Part shown: in pieces, positions 1 through 8,169 of the stretch
Layout: each line of letters opens with the position of its first letter
Numbering within the stretch: the first letter of the stretch is position 1
Assembly (NCBI RefSeq): GCF_006438845.1
Contig: NZ_RCZJ01000009.1
Span: forward strand, 1-64,000
Length of the DNA: 64,000 nt
Direction: 5' to 3'
Origin: Variovorax ginsengisoli
GTDB taxonomy: Bacteria; Pseudomonadota; Gammaproteobacteria; Burkholderiales; Burkholderiaceae_C
The notes under the pieces: generated by a model
The model's input: the letters and a program-made list of their open reading frames with translations, nothing else
The model's database searches: none
Told to the model about the DNA's origin: nothing
Made by a program: the position numbers and the translations under genes

Positions 1-1
1 A

Positions 2-655
2 CACGAGACCATCTACCGCAGCCTGTTCATTCAAGCGCGTGGCGCGTTGAAGAAGGAGTTGCTGGAGCACCTCAGACGCACGCGCGGCATGAGACGCTCT
101 CGTTCCTACACGCAGAAGACGGCGATCCATGGGCAGATTGCTGATGCCGTGTCGATCAGCGAGCGCCCTGCCTCTGTCGAGGATCGGGCGGTGCCTGGTC
201 ATTGGGAAGGAGACTTGGTGTTCGGCAGCGGCAACAGCCAGATCGCCACGCTGGCCGAGCGACAGACGCGATACGTGATGTTGGTGAAGCTCGAAGGCAA
301 GGACTCGCAGTCGGTCGTCGACGCGCTTATAAAGAACGCGCGCAAGCTGCCGCAGGAGCTCTACAAGTCATTGACCTGGGATCGAGGCACAGAAATGCAC
401 GGTCACAAGCGATTCACGATGGCCACCGACATCCAGGTCTACTTCTGTGATCCCCAGAGCCCCTGGCAACGCGGCAGCAACGAGAACACCAATGGCCTGC
501 TCAGGCAATACCTGCCGAAGGGCATCGACATCTCGGGCTACTCACAGCTCCAACTCAACGCGATCGCGCGACAATTGAACGAGAGGCCGCGCAAGACACT
601 CGGCTTCCACACACCCGCTGAGATGTTCAGCGAATGTGTTGCATCGACCGGTTGA
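2..655 (+). CDS. IS30 family transposase, C-terminal part (window edge)
   Basis: The reading frame is open from the first bases, so the N-terminal DNA-binding part lies outside the window and about 217 codons are visible. The retroviral-integrase-type catalytic core of IS30 transposases is recognisable: EGDLVFG carries the first Asp, LTWDRGTEM the second, and NENTNGLLRQY the catalytic Glu. The end, with NERPRKTLGFHTPAEMF, is typical of IS30 enzymes, which move the element through a circular intermediate. The gene stops at 655; the terminal inverted repeat should lie shortly after, but its mate is outside the window, so I cannot place the element's end. Family assignment is secure; activity cannot be judged. 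Confidence 0.9.
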   Translation, partial: HETIYRSLFIQARGALKKELLEHLRRTRGMRRSRSYTQKTAIHGQIADAVSISERPASVEDRAVPGHWEGDLVFGSGNSQIATLAERQTRYVMLVKLEGKDSQSVVDALIKNARKLPQELYKSLTWDRGTEMHGHKRFTMATDIQVYFCDPQSPWQRGSNENTNGLLRQYLPKGIDISGYSQLQLNAIARQLNERPRKTLGFHTPAEMFSECVASTG

Positions 656-696
656 ATCCGCCGCCCAAAGCGGTCCTCCAGAACCGCTGAATTTGC

Positions 697-745
697 TCAA
701 GCCCGCGCTCGCGGCAGATCCTTCCAGATGTGGTCTGTGATGCAA
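697..745 (-). pseudogene. Second, shorter umuC-like tail remnant
   Basis: Read on the minus strand, this piece ends in IWKDLPRARA followed by a stop. The last seven residues and the stop are the same as those of the longer umuC-like remnant at 940-1086. Upstream of this short tail the similarity is lost. It may be a duplicated gene end, or the end of a second related gene trimmed by the neighbouring insertion. The call rests on about ten residues, so it is weak on its own. Confidence 0.35.
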
Positions 746-939
746 GACCTTGCGGTCGGCATCAAGTCAGCGGCAAAAACCAACCAAATGCCACTGTCAT
801 CAGCACGAACGCAGCGTAGATGCGTATTTCGCCTGGCCAACTTCCAGCATCTTCGTAGTCACTGAGCATGGATCGCCCCCGGTTTTCCTCGGAACAATGC
901 TTGTGCGTTGAAGGCGTTCGTTTGGATCGCGGCCGCTCT

Positions 940-1086
940 TCACGCCCGCGCCCGCGGCAGATCGTTCCAGCACGTCGTGTAGTTCGGGGTCTTCAGTTCC
1001 TGCTTCATCGTCCAGGTCCGGTCCGAGCCACCAACGCCGGCGCTGGCAAGCTGGATCGACCCGCGGCCATAGCGGGTGTTCAGGGG
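940..1086 (-). pseudogene. umuC-like C-terminal remnant (Y-family DNA polymerase)
   Basis: The minus-strand frame reads LNTRYGRGSIQLASAG, then WTMKQELKTPNYTTCW and NDLPRARA-stop. This matches the family pattern at the very end of UmuC-type translesion polymerases, where an N-R-x-G-x-G segment is followed by W-x-M-x and a SPxYTT-like motif. An in-frame stop lies two codons upstream of the matching segment, and the polymerase core is absent, so only about 46 codons of a roughly 420-residue protein remain. The neighbouring IS30 copy suggests the gene was lost through insertion and deletion. Confidence 0.6.
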
Positions 1087-1318
1087 TTATATGGTGCGTG
1101 CCGTGAGGTTTTGCATATCCTGTTCGAGAGGACGTCCATGCGGGGGCGTCTTGACATTCCGCAATCGACGCTCGCCAGATCGTTCGACGGCTCCAACTCA
1201 GGGACTCCTCACTTGAAGCGAAAACGGTCGATTTGCCCTTAAGCGAAAGCAAAGGTTGGGTGCCGATGATCCGCTCGGACGCCAGCGCTTTCGCGGGCTG
1301 AATCCCAAGGAGATGCCT

Positions 1319-1603
1319 ATGGCAAACGAATTCGGCTCCGATGCGCAGTTGCCCACGAGGGCGTCGAGGCGCGACCTCGAACCCGCGTGTCCTGCGGCGC
1401 AGCTCGGCACCCTGTGCGCAGCGATCGGGCTGGCCGCTGTGCTCTGGACCACTTACAGCGCTTTCGATCGCAACGGTTTCGATGTGCGGGTAGCGGTGAT
1501 CACGCCGGTGCTCGCTGCACTGGGTTTCCAGGCCGCAGAAATCGCCGAACAACATGCGACGTTGATGGTGACGCCGACAGCGGACCAAACGACCTCCCGA
1601 TGA
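1319..1603 (+). CDS. Small two-helix membrane protein of unknown function
   Basis: This 94-residue protein has two hydrophobic stretches, at about residues 30-50 (LGTLCAAIGLAAVLWTTYSAF) and 57-77, consistent with a small inner-membrane protein. The start at 1319 is chosen over the ATG at 1313 because AAGGAG sits about six bases before it. Its stop overlaps the start of the VIT-family gene (ATGA), so the two are probably translated together, and a supporting role for the transporter is a reasonable guess. I do not recognise a named family. Confidence 0.6.
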   Translation: MANEFGSDAQLPTRASRRDLEPACPAAQLGTLCAAIGLAAVLWTTYSAFDRNGFDVRVAVITPVLAALGFQAAEIAEQHATLMVTPTADQTTSR

Positions 1604-2298
1604 AAGTGTCGCTGGGTCGGCACGCCGAGCGCCATCGCACCGCGCGCATCGGCTGGTTGCGTGCCGCCGTGTTGGGTGCCAACGACGGCATCGTTTCCAC
1701 CGCAAGTCTGATCGCCGGTGTGGCCGCGGCCCACGCGAGCCAGGGAAACATCCTCATGACTGGCCTGGCCGGTCTTGTGGCGGGCGCCATGTCGATGGCG
1801 GCGGGCGAATATGTCTCGGTTCATTCGCAGGCGGACACCGAAAACGCAGACCTTGCGCGCGAACGCGCCGAGCTCGATGCGGACCCCGCGGCTGAGCTGC
1901 GGGAGCTCACGGCCATTTATGTGGGCCGAGGCTTGCCGTACGCACTTGCGCACCAGGTGGCCGAGCAATTGACGCTGCACGATGCGCTAGGCGCCCATGC
2001 CCGCGACGAACTCGGCATTTCCGAATCACTCAGCGCCAGGCCCCTGCAGGCTGCATTCGCGTCGGCTTGCAGCTTCGCGGTGGGGGCCGCTTTCCCGCTC
2101 GTGGTGGCGTGGTCGGTGCCAGAGGCACAGCTGTTGCCCTGGGTGATCGGCATGTCGGTCCTGTTTCTCGCCGGTCTAGGGGCGGTGGCGGCACAGGCCG
2201 GCGGCGCCCGGGCCGTGACGGGCGCGTGGCGGGTCGCCTTCTGGGGAGCCCTGGCCATGGGGGTCACTGCGGGGGTCGGCGCGTCGTTCCCGGCCTGA
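1600..2298 (+). CDS. VIT/CCC1 family Fe2+/Mn2+ transporter
   Basis: This 232-residue membrane protein begins with an RIGWLRAAVLGANDGIVS segment followed by GLVAGAMSMAAGEYVSVHSQ, the hallmark of the VIT1/CCC1 family. Eukaryotic members load iron or manganese into vacuoles; bacterial members are thought to export or detoxify these metals. About five membrane spans are visible, with an acidic, Glu/Asp-rich cytosolic segment at about residues 75-135 in the position of the metal-binding loop of the plant protein. It overlaps the small upstream gene by four bases. The metal is inferred from the family. Confidence 0.88.
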   Translation: MKVSLGRHAERHRTARIGWLRAAVLGANDGIVSTASLIAGVAAAHASQGNILMTGLAGLVAGAMSMAAGEYVSVHSQADTENADLARERAELDADPAAELRELTAIYVGRGLPYALAHQVAEQLTLHDALGAHARDELGISESLSARPLQAAFASACSFAVGAAFPLVVAWSVPEAQLLPWVIGMSVLFLAGLGAVAAQAGGARAVTGAWRVAFWGALAMGVTAGVGASFPA

Positions 2299-2355
2299 TG
2301 CCGGTGCCCATAATGAACATGGCGCGCATTTCAGCGTTGCCTGGAGCGAGTTGTC

Positions 2356-3030
2356 ATGCGTTTGCTGGTGGTGGAAGACGATGTATTGCTCGGCGAGGCG
2401 CTGGCCACGGGATTGCGGCAGCTGGGCCACGCGGTCGACTGGTTCGGTGATGGCGCCCAGGCCGATGCGGCGCTTGCGGTCGCGTCCTTCGATGCGGTCG
2501 TGCTCGACCTGGGCCTGCCTCGCGGCGACGGCATGGTGTGGCTGCGGCGCTGGCGTGAGCGCGGACTGATGCTCCCGTTGCTGATCCTCACGGCGCGCGA
2601 CGGTGTCGAGGAGCGCGTCCAGGGGCTGGATGCGGGCGCCGACGACTTCCTTGTCAAGCCGATCACCATCGATGAACTGGCGGCGCGCTTGCGTGCCCTG
2701 GTGCGTCGTGCCGCTGGTCAGGCGCAGGCGGCGTGGCAGCACGGCGCCCTGCAATACGATCCGGCCACCAAGGTCGTGCTGTGGAAGGGCGCGAAGGTGG
2801 ACCTCACAGGGCGCGAGCTCGCGCTGCTCGAAGCATTGCTGAGCCAATCGCAACGCGTGCTGTCGAAGGCGCACCTGCTGGAGAAGCTCTATGACTGGAG
2901 CGGCGTCGAACCGGAGAGCAACGCGCTGGAAGTGCACATCCACCACCTGCGCCGCAAGATCGATCCCCAGATCGTGCGGACGGTGCGGGGCGTGGGCTAT
3001 GCCATCGGTTCCGGCGAGGGCATCGCATGA
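2356..3030 (+). CDS. OmpR/PhoB-family response regulator, PmrA/QseB-like
   Basis: The 224-residue protein has a receiver domain (1-115) and a winged-helix DNA-binding domain (about 125-220). Receiver residues are complete: acidic pair D8/D9, phosphoacceptor D51 in VVLDLGLPRGDG, and K101 in DFLVKP. The C-terminal half carries the winged-helix signatures LTGRELALLEALL and HHLRRKI followed by TVRGVGYAI. It overlaps the downstream kinase by four bases (ATGA), making a classic two-component operon. PmrA/QseB/TctD-like proteins share this layout; the signal and targets are not readable. The operon converges on the ligase/iron-enzyme operon, which it might control. Confidence 0.9.
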   Translation: MRLLVVEDDVLLGEALATGLRQLGHAVDWFGDGAQADAALAVASFDAVVLDLGLPRGDGMVWLRRWRERGLMLPLLILTARDGVEERVQGLDAGADDFLVKPITIDELAARLRALVRRAAGQAQAAWQHGALQYDPATKVVLWKGAKVDLTGRELALLEALLSQSQRVLSKAHLLEKLYDWSGVEPESNALEVHIHHLRRKIDPQIVRTVRGVGYAIGSGEGIA

Positions 3031-4379
3031 GCCTGCAGCGACGGCTGTTGCTCTATCTGTTGATCTGTGCACCCCTGGTGTGGGGCGTGGCGCTGTACTT
3101 CTCGATCGATCGTGCCAAGCACCAGATCAACGAGCTCTACGACACCGAACTGATTCGGCTGGCGCGTCAGCTGCAGTCCACGGTGGGTCCCACCCTGGGC
3201 CAAACCGAAGACGCGCTGCCGCCAGCACCGCAGGAAGGCGCGCCGGACGCCGGAGAGTCGGATGTGCGTGACCTTGCGGTTGCCGTCTGGGACCAGCGCG
3301 GCCAACTCATGGTGTCGGACCGCGAGGGCGTTCAATTGCCCAATCTGCCGAACCGCAGTGGCTTCGTGGACGAGTCGGTGGCCGGCAGGCAGTGGCGCGT
3401 CTATTACCTGCAGTCGCTGGACGGCCGCTGGCAGGTGGCGGCGGGGCAAGCGGCCTATGAGCGCGACGAGCTGATCTACGGCCTGATGGTCAGCCAGGTC
3501 GCTCCCTGGTTGCTGGTGCTTCCCTTCCTGCTCGCCGTGATGGCGTGGGCTGTCCGTCGTGCGCTCGCACCGATTGCCGATCTCGCAGCGGAACTGACTG
3601 CGCGCAATGCCGACGATCTGCAACCCATCCCCGACAAAGCCACGCCGGCCGAGCTCAGGCCGATGCTGCGCGCAATGAACGGTCTGTTTACGCGCATCGA
3701 AGCCTTGCTGGTGCGCGAGCGCCGTTTCACAGCGGACGCAGCGCATGAGTTGCGCACGCCGCTGGCTGTGCTTCGCGCGCAATGGGACGTCGTGCGGCGA
3801 GCCGGGAGCGCAGAAGAGCGCGCGCAATCCGAGATGAAGCTCGACGCAGGACTCGATCGCATGGAGCGGCTCGTCACGCAGATGCTGGCGCTCTCGCGTG
3901 TCGAGTCGGGTGTTCTGCCCGTCTTCACAGAAGTCACATGGCCCCCTATCGTCGAGCAGGCGATGAGCGACTGCCTGCCATTGGCTACCCGCCGCCGCAT
4001 CGAGTTGGCGTGCGAATGGCCGCCCGAGGGCCGCTACCCGATGCCTTTGATGGGCGATATCCATCTGTTGACGGTGTTGTTGCGCAACCTGCTGGACAAC
4101 GCCGTTCGCTACGCGCCCGAGGGCACAGCCGTGGTCCTGCGATTCGCCCAGGACACGCTCACGGTCGACAACGCGGGGGGGCCATTGAGCGCCGAGGCGT
4201 TAACCCGCCTGGGCGAGCGCTTCTACCGCCCGGACGGACAGCAAGAAATTGGCAGTGGCCTTGGGGTGTCGATCGTGCACCGCATCGCCGAACTGCACGG
4301 TCTCGAGGTGGTGTTCGGCACTGCCACCCAGGGCCAGGGCGTCAGGGTTCAACTGCGCTTCGACGCAGTGCACCGCTGA
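3027..4379 (+). CDS. Sensor histidine kinase, PmrB/QseC-like
   Basis: This 450-residue inner-membrane kinase has two membrane spans (about residues 7-26 and 157-176) framing a periplasmic sensor region of about 130 residues. A HAMP-like linker leads to the H-box FTADAAHELRTPLAVL with phosphorylated H240, then an ATPase domain with the N-box NLLDNAVRYAP and a late G-box SGLGVSIVHRIAELHG. Layout and length fit the QseC/PmrB/TctE group. It is translationally coupled to the upstream regulator, its presumed partner. It ends nine bases from the convergent TPR gene. Confidence 0.9.
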   Translation: MSLQRRLLLYLLICAPLVWGVALYFSIDRAKHQINELYDTELIRLARQLQSTVGPTLGQTEDALPPAPQEGAPDAGESDVRDLAVAVWDQRGQLMVSDREGVQLPNLPNRSGFVDESVAGRQWRVYYLQSLDGRWQVAAGQAAYERDELIYGLMVSQVAPWLLVLPFLLAVMAWAVRRALAPIADLAAELTARNADDLQPIPDKATPAELRPMLRAMNGLFTRIEALLVRERRFTADAAHELRTPLAVLRAQWDVVRRAGSAEERAQSEMKLDAGLDRMERLVTQMLALSRVESGVLPVFTEVTWPPIVEQAMSDCLPLATRRRIELACEWPPEGRYPMPLMGDIHLLTVLLRNLLDNAVRYAPEGTAVVLRFAQDTLTVDNAGGPLSAEALTRLGERFYRPDGQQEIGSGLGVSIVHRIAELHGLEVVFGTATQGQGVRVQLRFDAVHR

Positions 4380-4388
4380 GTCCCTCGG

Positions 4389-5096
4389 TCATTTGGCCCT
4401 GATCTTCTCCAGCAAGGCACGCGCTTCTTCGCGTCGCCCGCTGTCGGCCACCTGGCGCCCGGGACGGGGCGGTGCGGTGACCGCGCGATCCAGGTAGGCG
4501 ACCGCTTGTTCGGGCTGCTTGGTCTCGACCAGATATTCGCCGTAGAAGAAGTTCGGATCGATGCCCTTCGGGTTGAGCGAGAGCGCTTTGGTCAGCAGCT
4601 CCTTGGCCTTGGCCTTGTCGCCGAAGCCGACCGGCCAGCCCGGCACCTTGTAGTAGAGGACGCCCAGGCTGTTGTAGGCAGAGCTTTCGAGCACGCTGCC
4701 GTCGATGGCGATGGCGGATTCGTACAGCGCCTTGGCCTGCTTGACCAGACCGAGAGCGCCGAGCCCGCCCTTCTCGCCGGCCCACGAGCTCACGATGATG
4801 CCTTCCCACACCAGCGGTTCGGCACGGCCGGGGAAAGCCTCGCTCACCTTGTGCGCCTTGGCTGTGAGTGCCTCGAAGCCCTTCTCGCGTTCTGCCGCAG
4901 GGCTTTGGTAGCGGATCGCCTCCCAGTCGTGCTGCAGTTCACTGACAGCGTCGTTGACGGTGGCGGCGCTCGCGGGAAGTGCAGGGAGCAGCGCGAACGC
5001 GGCGAAGCTTGCGGCGAGGCATCCGGTCAGGCGCCGGCGCGAACGGGAGCGTGGGGCGGACAGGGGGGCGTGCAGATCTCTCGGGGTGGCGGTCAT
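4389..5096 (-). CDS. Secreted TPR-repeat protein, TRAP-T/TatT-like
   Basis: The 235-residue protein starts with a basic stretch (RSRSRRR) and a hydrophobic segment ending in ASAA, a signal peptide probably cut near residue 45. The mature part is helical with tetratricopeptide-like repeats, for example AKALYESAIAIDGSVLESSA and AKELLTKALSLNPKGIDP. Such periplasmic TPR proteins resemble the TatT component of TRAP transporters, but no TRAP permease is nearby. It is the last gene of the 8.8-to-4.4 kb operon, 21 bases after the dehydrogenase, so it may be a periplasmic accessory to that pathway. Confidence 0.7.
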   Translation of the reverse strand: MTATPRDLHAPLSAPRSRSRRRLTGCLAASFAAFALLPALPASAATVNDAVSELQHDWEAIRYQSPAAEREKGFEALTAKAHKVSEAFPGRAEPLVWEGIIVSSWAGEKGGLGALGLVKQAKALYESAIAIDGSVLESSAYNSLGVLYYKVPGWPVGFGDKAKAKELLTKALSLNPKGIDPNFFYGEYLVETKQPEQAVAYLDRAVTAPPRPGRQVADSGRREEARALLEKIRAK

Positions 5097-5117
5097 GGTT
5101 GTCTTCGTGGTGGGAAT

Positions 5118-6005
5118 TCAGAGGGCGCCGCGCATCAACGAATGGCTGTCGGCCTCGTCCGGCGTGTCGATCCGCGGGGCGCAGTCCAGCAGCGGCGCGG
5201 CGGGTGGAGTGAGCGGTGGCAGGCTCTCGCGGTGCTTGCGGAACGACCCGTCGAGCAGGCCGGGGGCGATGCCGTTGATGCGCACGGCGAGGCTTTCCGG
5301 GAAGCCAAGAAAGCGCTCGGCCGCGCCGCTCTCGATCAAGCGCAGCAGGGCCTGCGCGGCGATTTCCGGCGCGTCCATGGCCGTGCCGGTCGCCTTGTTG
5401 TAGCCGTCTACCGCGTCGCTGTTGAAGGCCGTGCGGGTGCTGCGCGGGCCGAGGTATTGCACGCCGACCGGTGTTCCGCCCAGTTCGCGTCGCAGCGACT
5501 CCGCGAAACCGCGCAGTCCGAACTTGCTGGCGCTGTACACGCTGAAACCCGGCAACCCGAGGCGCCCGAGCACCGAGCCGACGAACACGACGCGCGCCTC
5601 GGTGCGGCTGCGCAGGTGCGGCAGCAGTGCCTGGGTCAGCAGCATGGGTGCGAACAGGTTCAGGTGCATCACTTGCGCCATCTCGGTCGCGGCGAACGCC
5701 TCGATGCGGCCGAAGGCGGGCACGCCGGCGTTGTGAACGAGGACGTTGCAGCCCCAGCCGGCCGCGACATCGCTGATCCCGCCGAGGCTCGAGGTGCGCG
5801 TGAGGTCGGCGGCATACCACTCGATGCTGGGTGGCGTCGGGCCGGTACAGGTGCGCGCCAGCGCCCGCGCCTGGGCGGCCAGCCGCGCTGGCGAGCGGCC
5901 GAGCAGCATGACGGAGGCCCCCGCACCGACCAGCGCCGATGCGGCCGCCTGTCCGATGCCGCCGGTGGCGCCGGTCAGCAGCACCCGTGCGTCCTTCGCC
6001 TTCAC
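5118..6005 (-). CDS. Short-chain dehydrogenase/reductase of the hemolysin-ligase cluster
   Basis: This 295-residue classical SDR has the nucleotide-binding loop TGATGGIG (11-18), the NAG motif (92-94), catalytic S144 (FVGSVLG) and Y157/K161 in YSASK. The GTG start overlaps the stop of the upstream iron-enzyme gene (GTGA), so it is translationally coupled. The family oxidises alcohols or reduces ketones/aldehydes with NAD(P)H. Its C-terminal extension, longer than in minimal SDRs and containing ESLAVRINGIAPGLLDGSFR, suggests a lipid-like or membrane-near substrate. The substrate is unknown; the operon implies it acts on a product of the ligase or iron enzyme. Confidence 0.85.
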   Translation of the reverse strand: MKAKDARVLLTGATGGIGQAAASALVGAGASVMLLGRSPARLAAQARALARTCTGPTPPSIEWYAADLTRTSSLGGISDVAAGWGCNVLVHNAGVPAFGRIEAFAATEMAQVMHLNLFAPMLLTQALLPHLRSRTEARVVFVGSVLGRLGLPGFSVYSASKFGLRGFAESLRRELGGTPVGVQYLGPRSTRTAFNSDAVDGYNKATGTAMDAPEIAAQALLRLIESGAAERFLGFPESLAVRINGIAPGLLDGSFRKHRESLPPLTPPAAPLLDCAPRIDTPDEADSHSLMRGAL

Positions 6006-6700
6006 GCGACGATCGCCTGGGTCGGCGTCGAGCTCGACGCTGGCACGGGCACGGGCAGCGGCAAGCCGCGGAACACGTCGCCGTAGAGGCGGTAGAACGC
6101 CTTGGCCGCATGCACGATGTCGTCCTGGTCCGTCGGCGACTCGACCTGGTCCATCAGCAGCTCGAAATGCGCCGTGTGTTCCTGGTCGAGCGTGCCGTGC
6201 GAGCGCAGGTAGCTGAAGGCCGCATCGGGCAGGCCGAGCGGCTTCTGGATCTGGTCGGCCGCCATCAGCGCCAGCGACACGCTGGTGCCTTCCAGCACAT
6301 GCACCATGCCGAAGAAGCCGAGCGGGTTGCGCCGCGTGATGGTGTCGTAGGCATAGGCCACCATCACCTCGGTCGCGTGGCCGGGCGGGCCGGCTCGCAC
6401 CGCGTCGGCATCGCTGCCGCAGGCGCGGATGTCGTCGAGGATCCACAGGTCGTGGCCCTGTTCTTCTTCGATGTATTCGTCGAGCGGGCCGCTCAGCCAT
6501 TGGTTGGCGCTGGGCAATGCCGCTTTGCAGGCATGCAGCAGCGGCACGGTATGGCGCACATGGTGGTAGGCCTCGCGCAGGAAAGCCACGTAGCTCGGCA
6601 GCGACACCTCGCCGCGCAGGCAGCCCTGGATGATGGGCGTGCCCAGCAGGCCCATGCGGGCGTGGGCGGTCTCTTCGACCAGGCGTGCGTAGAAAGTCAT
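6002..6700 (-). CDS. TenA-like / heme-oxygenase-like iron-containing redox enzyme
   Basis: The 233-residue all-helical protein belongs to the TenA/heme-oxygenase-like superfamily annotated as iron-containing redox enzymes. Candidate metal ligands fall where diiron members carry them: Glu and His in YIEEEQGHDLW, Glu in MVHVLEGTSVSLA, and Asp/His in LDQEHTAHFELL. Relatives such as UndA, BesC and SznF use a non-heme iron centre and O2 for unusual oxidations, including fatty-acid decarboxylation. It sits between the AMP ligase and the SDR and overlaps the latter. The assignment as an oxidase is family inference; a thiaminase-like role is less likely given the neighbours. Confidence 0.72.
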   Translation of the reverse strand: MTFYARLVEETAHARMGLLGTPIIQGCLRGEVSLPSYVAFLREAYHHVRHTVPLLHACKAALPSANQWLSGPLDEYIEEEQGHDLWILDDIRACGSDADAVRAGPPGHATEVMVAYAYDTITRRNPLGFFGMVHVLEGTSVSLALMAADQIQKPLGLPDAAFSYLRSHGTLDQEHTAHFELLMDQVESPTDQDDIVHAAKAFYRLYGDVFRGLPLPVPVPASSSTPTQAIVA

Positions 6701-6714
6701 GAAGGCTCCAGGGT

Positions 6715-8169
6715 TCAAGGGGTGGGGCGCGATGCCGTCTCGAGGGCATCCGCGTGCATTTGAAGGATGGCCGCGCGCTGCGGGCGGCCGTTGGCGGTGG
6801 CCAGACCGGACACGGCGCTGAAATCGGCCCGGCCGCGCAGCCAGCGCTCGATGCGCGCGTAGTCGGGCAGGGTGGCGTTGGCCGCATCGACTGCGGCCTG
6901 CAATGCGGTTTCGGGCAGGTCGGGCCTCGTCGGCCACAGCACCGCGCTCAGGGTCGGTTCGCCGTCGCCGAACACGACCGCCTGCGCGATGGCGTTCTCG
7001 CCGCGCAGTGCGGTCTCGACCCATTCGGGCGACACGTTGCGGCCGAAGGCGGTGATCATCACCTGCTTCTTGCGACCCTGGATGTGCAGGAAGCCGTCGG
7101 CGTCGATGGCACCCAGGTCGCCGGTCTGCCACCAGACGGGTGGCGCCTGCGTGCTGCCCAGGTAGCCGCTGAACAGGCTGCCGGCGACTTCGACTTCACC
7201 GTCCAAGGCGATGCGCAGCCGTGCATGCGGCAGCGCACGCCCGGCACTGCCGGCACGCGCCGAACCGGGCAGGTTCAGCGTCTGCACCGAGGCACCCTCG
7301 GACAGCCCATAACCCTCGTGCGCCGGAATGCCGACCGCTTCTGCCGCCTGCAACAGCTTGGTGCCTACCGCCGCCCCGCCGACCGCCACCATCCGCAGCG
7401 ACGCCGGCGCACGCTGCCCGCTCTGCATCAGGTGCCCGACCCAGGCGCGCAGCATCTGCGGCAGCAGGATGATGCTGTGCGGCTGCTGGGCAACCACCGC
7501 CTCCTGGAACCGCGCGGCGTCGAAGTTTGACGAGCCGCGCAGTCCGAGCTGCTCGAGCGGAAGCACCACGCACGTGGCGCCGCGCATCAGCGGGGCCATC
7601 AGGCCCGCGATGTTCTCCAGCAGCACCGCGAAGGGCAGGGCACACAGATGGCGCTGGATCTCGAGCGGTGCCATGGCCGTGACCAGCCCTTCGGCCACCT
7701 GGCGCATCGCGTCGGCCGACAGGCACACGCCCTTCGGGGCGCCGGTGGTGCCCGAGGTGAAGGTGATCTTTGCAGTGCCGGCGGGCATCGGCACGGGGGC
7801 GCCTGGCAGCCGCAGCATCGCCAGGGGCTGCGCCGCAACGGCGATGTCGATCGTCGGTGCGCCGGCCCAGCGCGCGGCTAGCGCAGGCAGGGTCAGCACC
7901 GTGTCGACGCCCGAGGCCTTCAAGGCATGGCCAATCTGCTCGGGCGTGAAGAACACGGGCAGCGGTACGTGCACGACGCCTGCCGCCGTGGCCGCAAGGT
8001 CCGCCACGACCCAGCAGGCGCCGTTGTCCATGAGCGTGGCCAGCACCTGCGTGCGCTGCGCCACGAGGCGAGCGGCCAATGCGTCGACCTCGGCCTGCAG
8101 TGCATCGCGGTGCCAGCTGCGGTGGCCGTCGTCCAGCGCCGCACCGGCGCCCAGGGGTAGAGCGGTCAT
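6715..8169 (-). CDS. AMP-dependent acyl/aryl ligase (ANL superfamily)
   Basis: This 484-residue enzyme has the ANL core motifs: the ATP loop TFTSGTTGAPKGV, YGLSEGASVQT, the TGDLG Asp, and the hinge GRKKQVMITAFGRNVSP. The family activates a carboxylic acid as acyl-adenylate and usually passes it to CoA or a carrier. The final motif reads NGRPQR near residue 462, where most relatives have Gly-Lys, so the adenylation lysine appears replaced by Arg. It is shorter than typical acyl-CoA synthetases (about 500-560). The start overlaps the hemolysin-like gene by four bases. The substrate is unknown; a medium or long acyl chain is a guess from the neighbours. Confidence 0.82.
   Translation of the reverse strand: MTALPLGAGAALDDGHRSWHRDALQAEVDALAARLVAQRTQVLATLMDNGACWVVADLAATAAGVVHVPLPVFFTPEQIGHALKASGVDTVLTLPALAARWAGAPTIDIAVAAQPLAMLRLPGAPVPMPAGTAKITFTSGTTGAPKGVCLSADAMRQVAEGLVTAMAPLEIQRHLCALPFAVLLENIAGLMAPLMRGATCVVLPLEQLGLRGSSNFDAARFQEAVVAQQPHSIILLPQMLRAWVGHLMQSGQRAPASLRMVAVGGAAVGTKLLQAAEAVGIPAHEGYGLSEGASVQTLNLPGSARAGSAGRALPHARLRIALDGEVEVAGSLFSGYLGSTQAPPVWWQTGDLGAIDADGFLHIQGRKKQVMITAFGRNVSPEWVETALRGENAIAQAVVFGDGEPTLSAVLWPTRPDLPETALQAAVDAANATLPDYARIERWLRGRADFSAVSGLATANGRPQRAAILQMHADALETASRPTP

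Larger units (their letters stand above)
656..1318. other. Gene-poor gap next to the IS element
   Basis: These 660 bases hold no intact gene that I can support. They contain the presumed right end of the IS30 element and, on the minus strand, two pieces resembling the end of a Y-family polymerase gene (listed separately). Open frames on both strands have arginine-rich, low-complexity translations typical of chance frames in GC-rich DNA. The region looks like a scar of insertion and decay. Confidence 0.55.

Noticed and set aside
868..1242. Plus-strand 124-codon frame
   Set aside because: It is antisense to the umuC-like remnant and has low-complexity composition.
4506..6086. Plus-strand frame of about 520 codons
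   Set aside because: It is antisense to the TPR and SDR genes, which carry the recognisable motifs.
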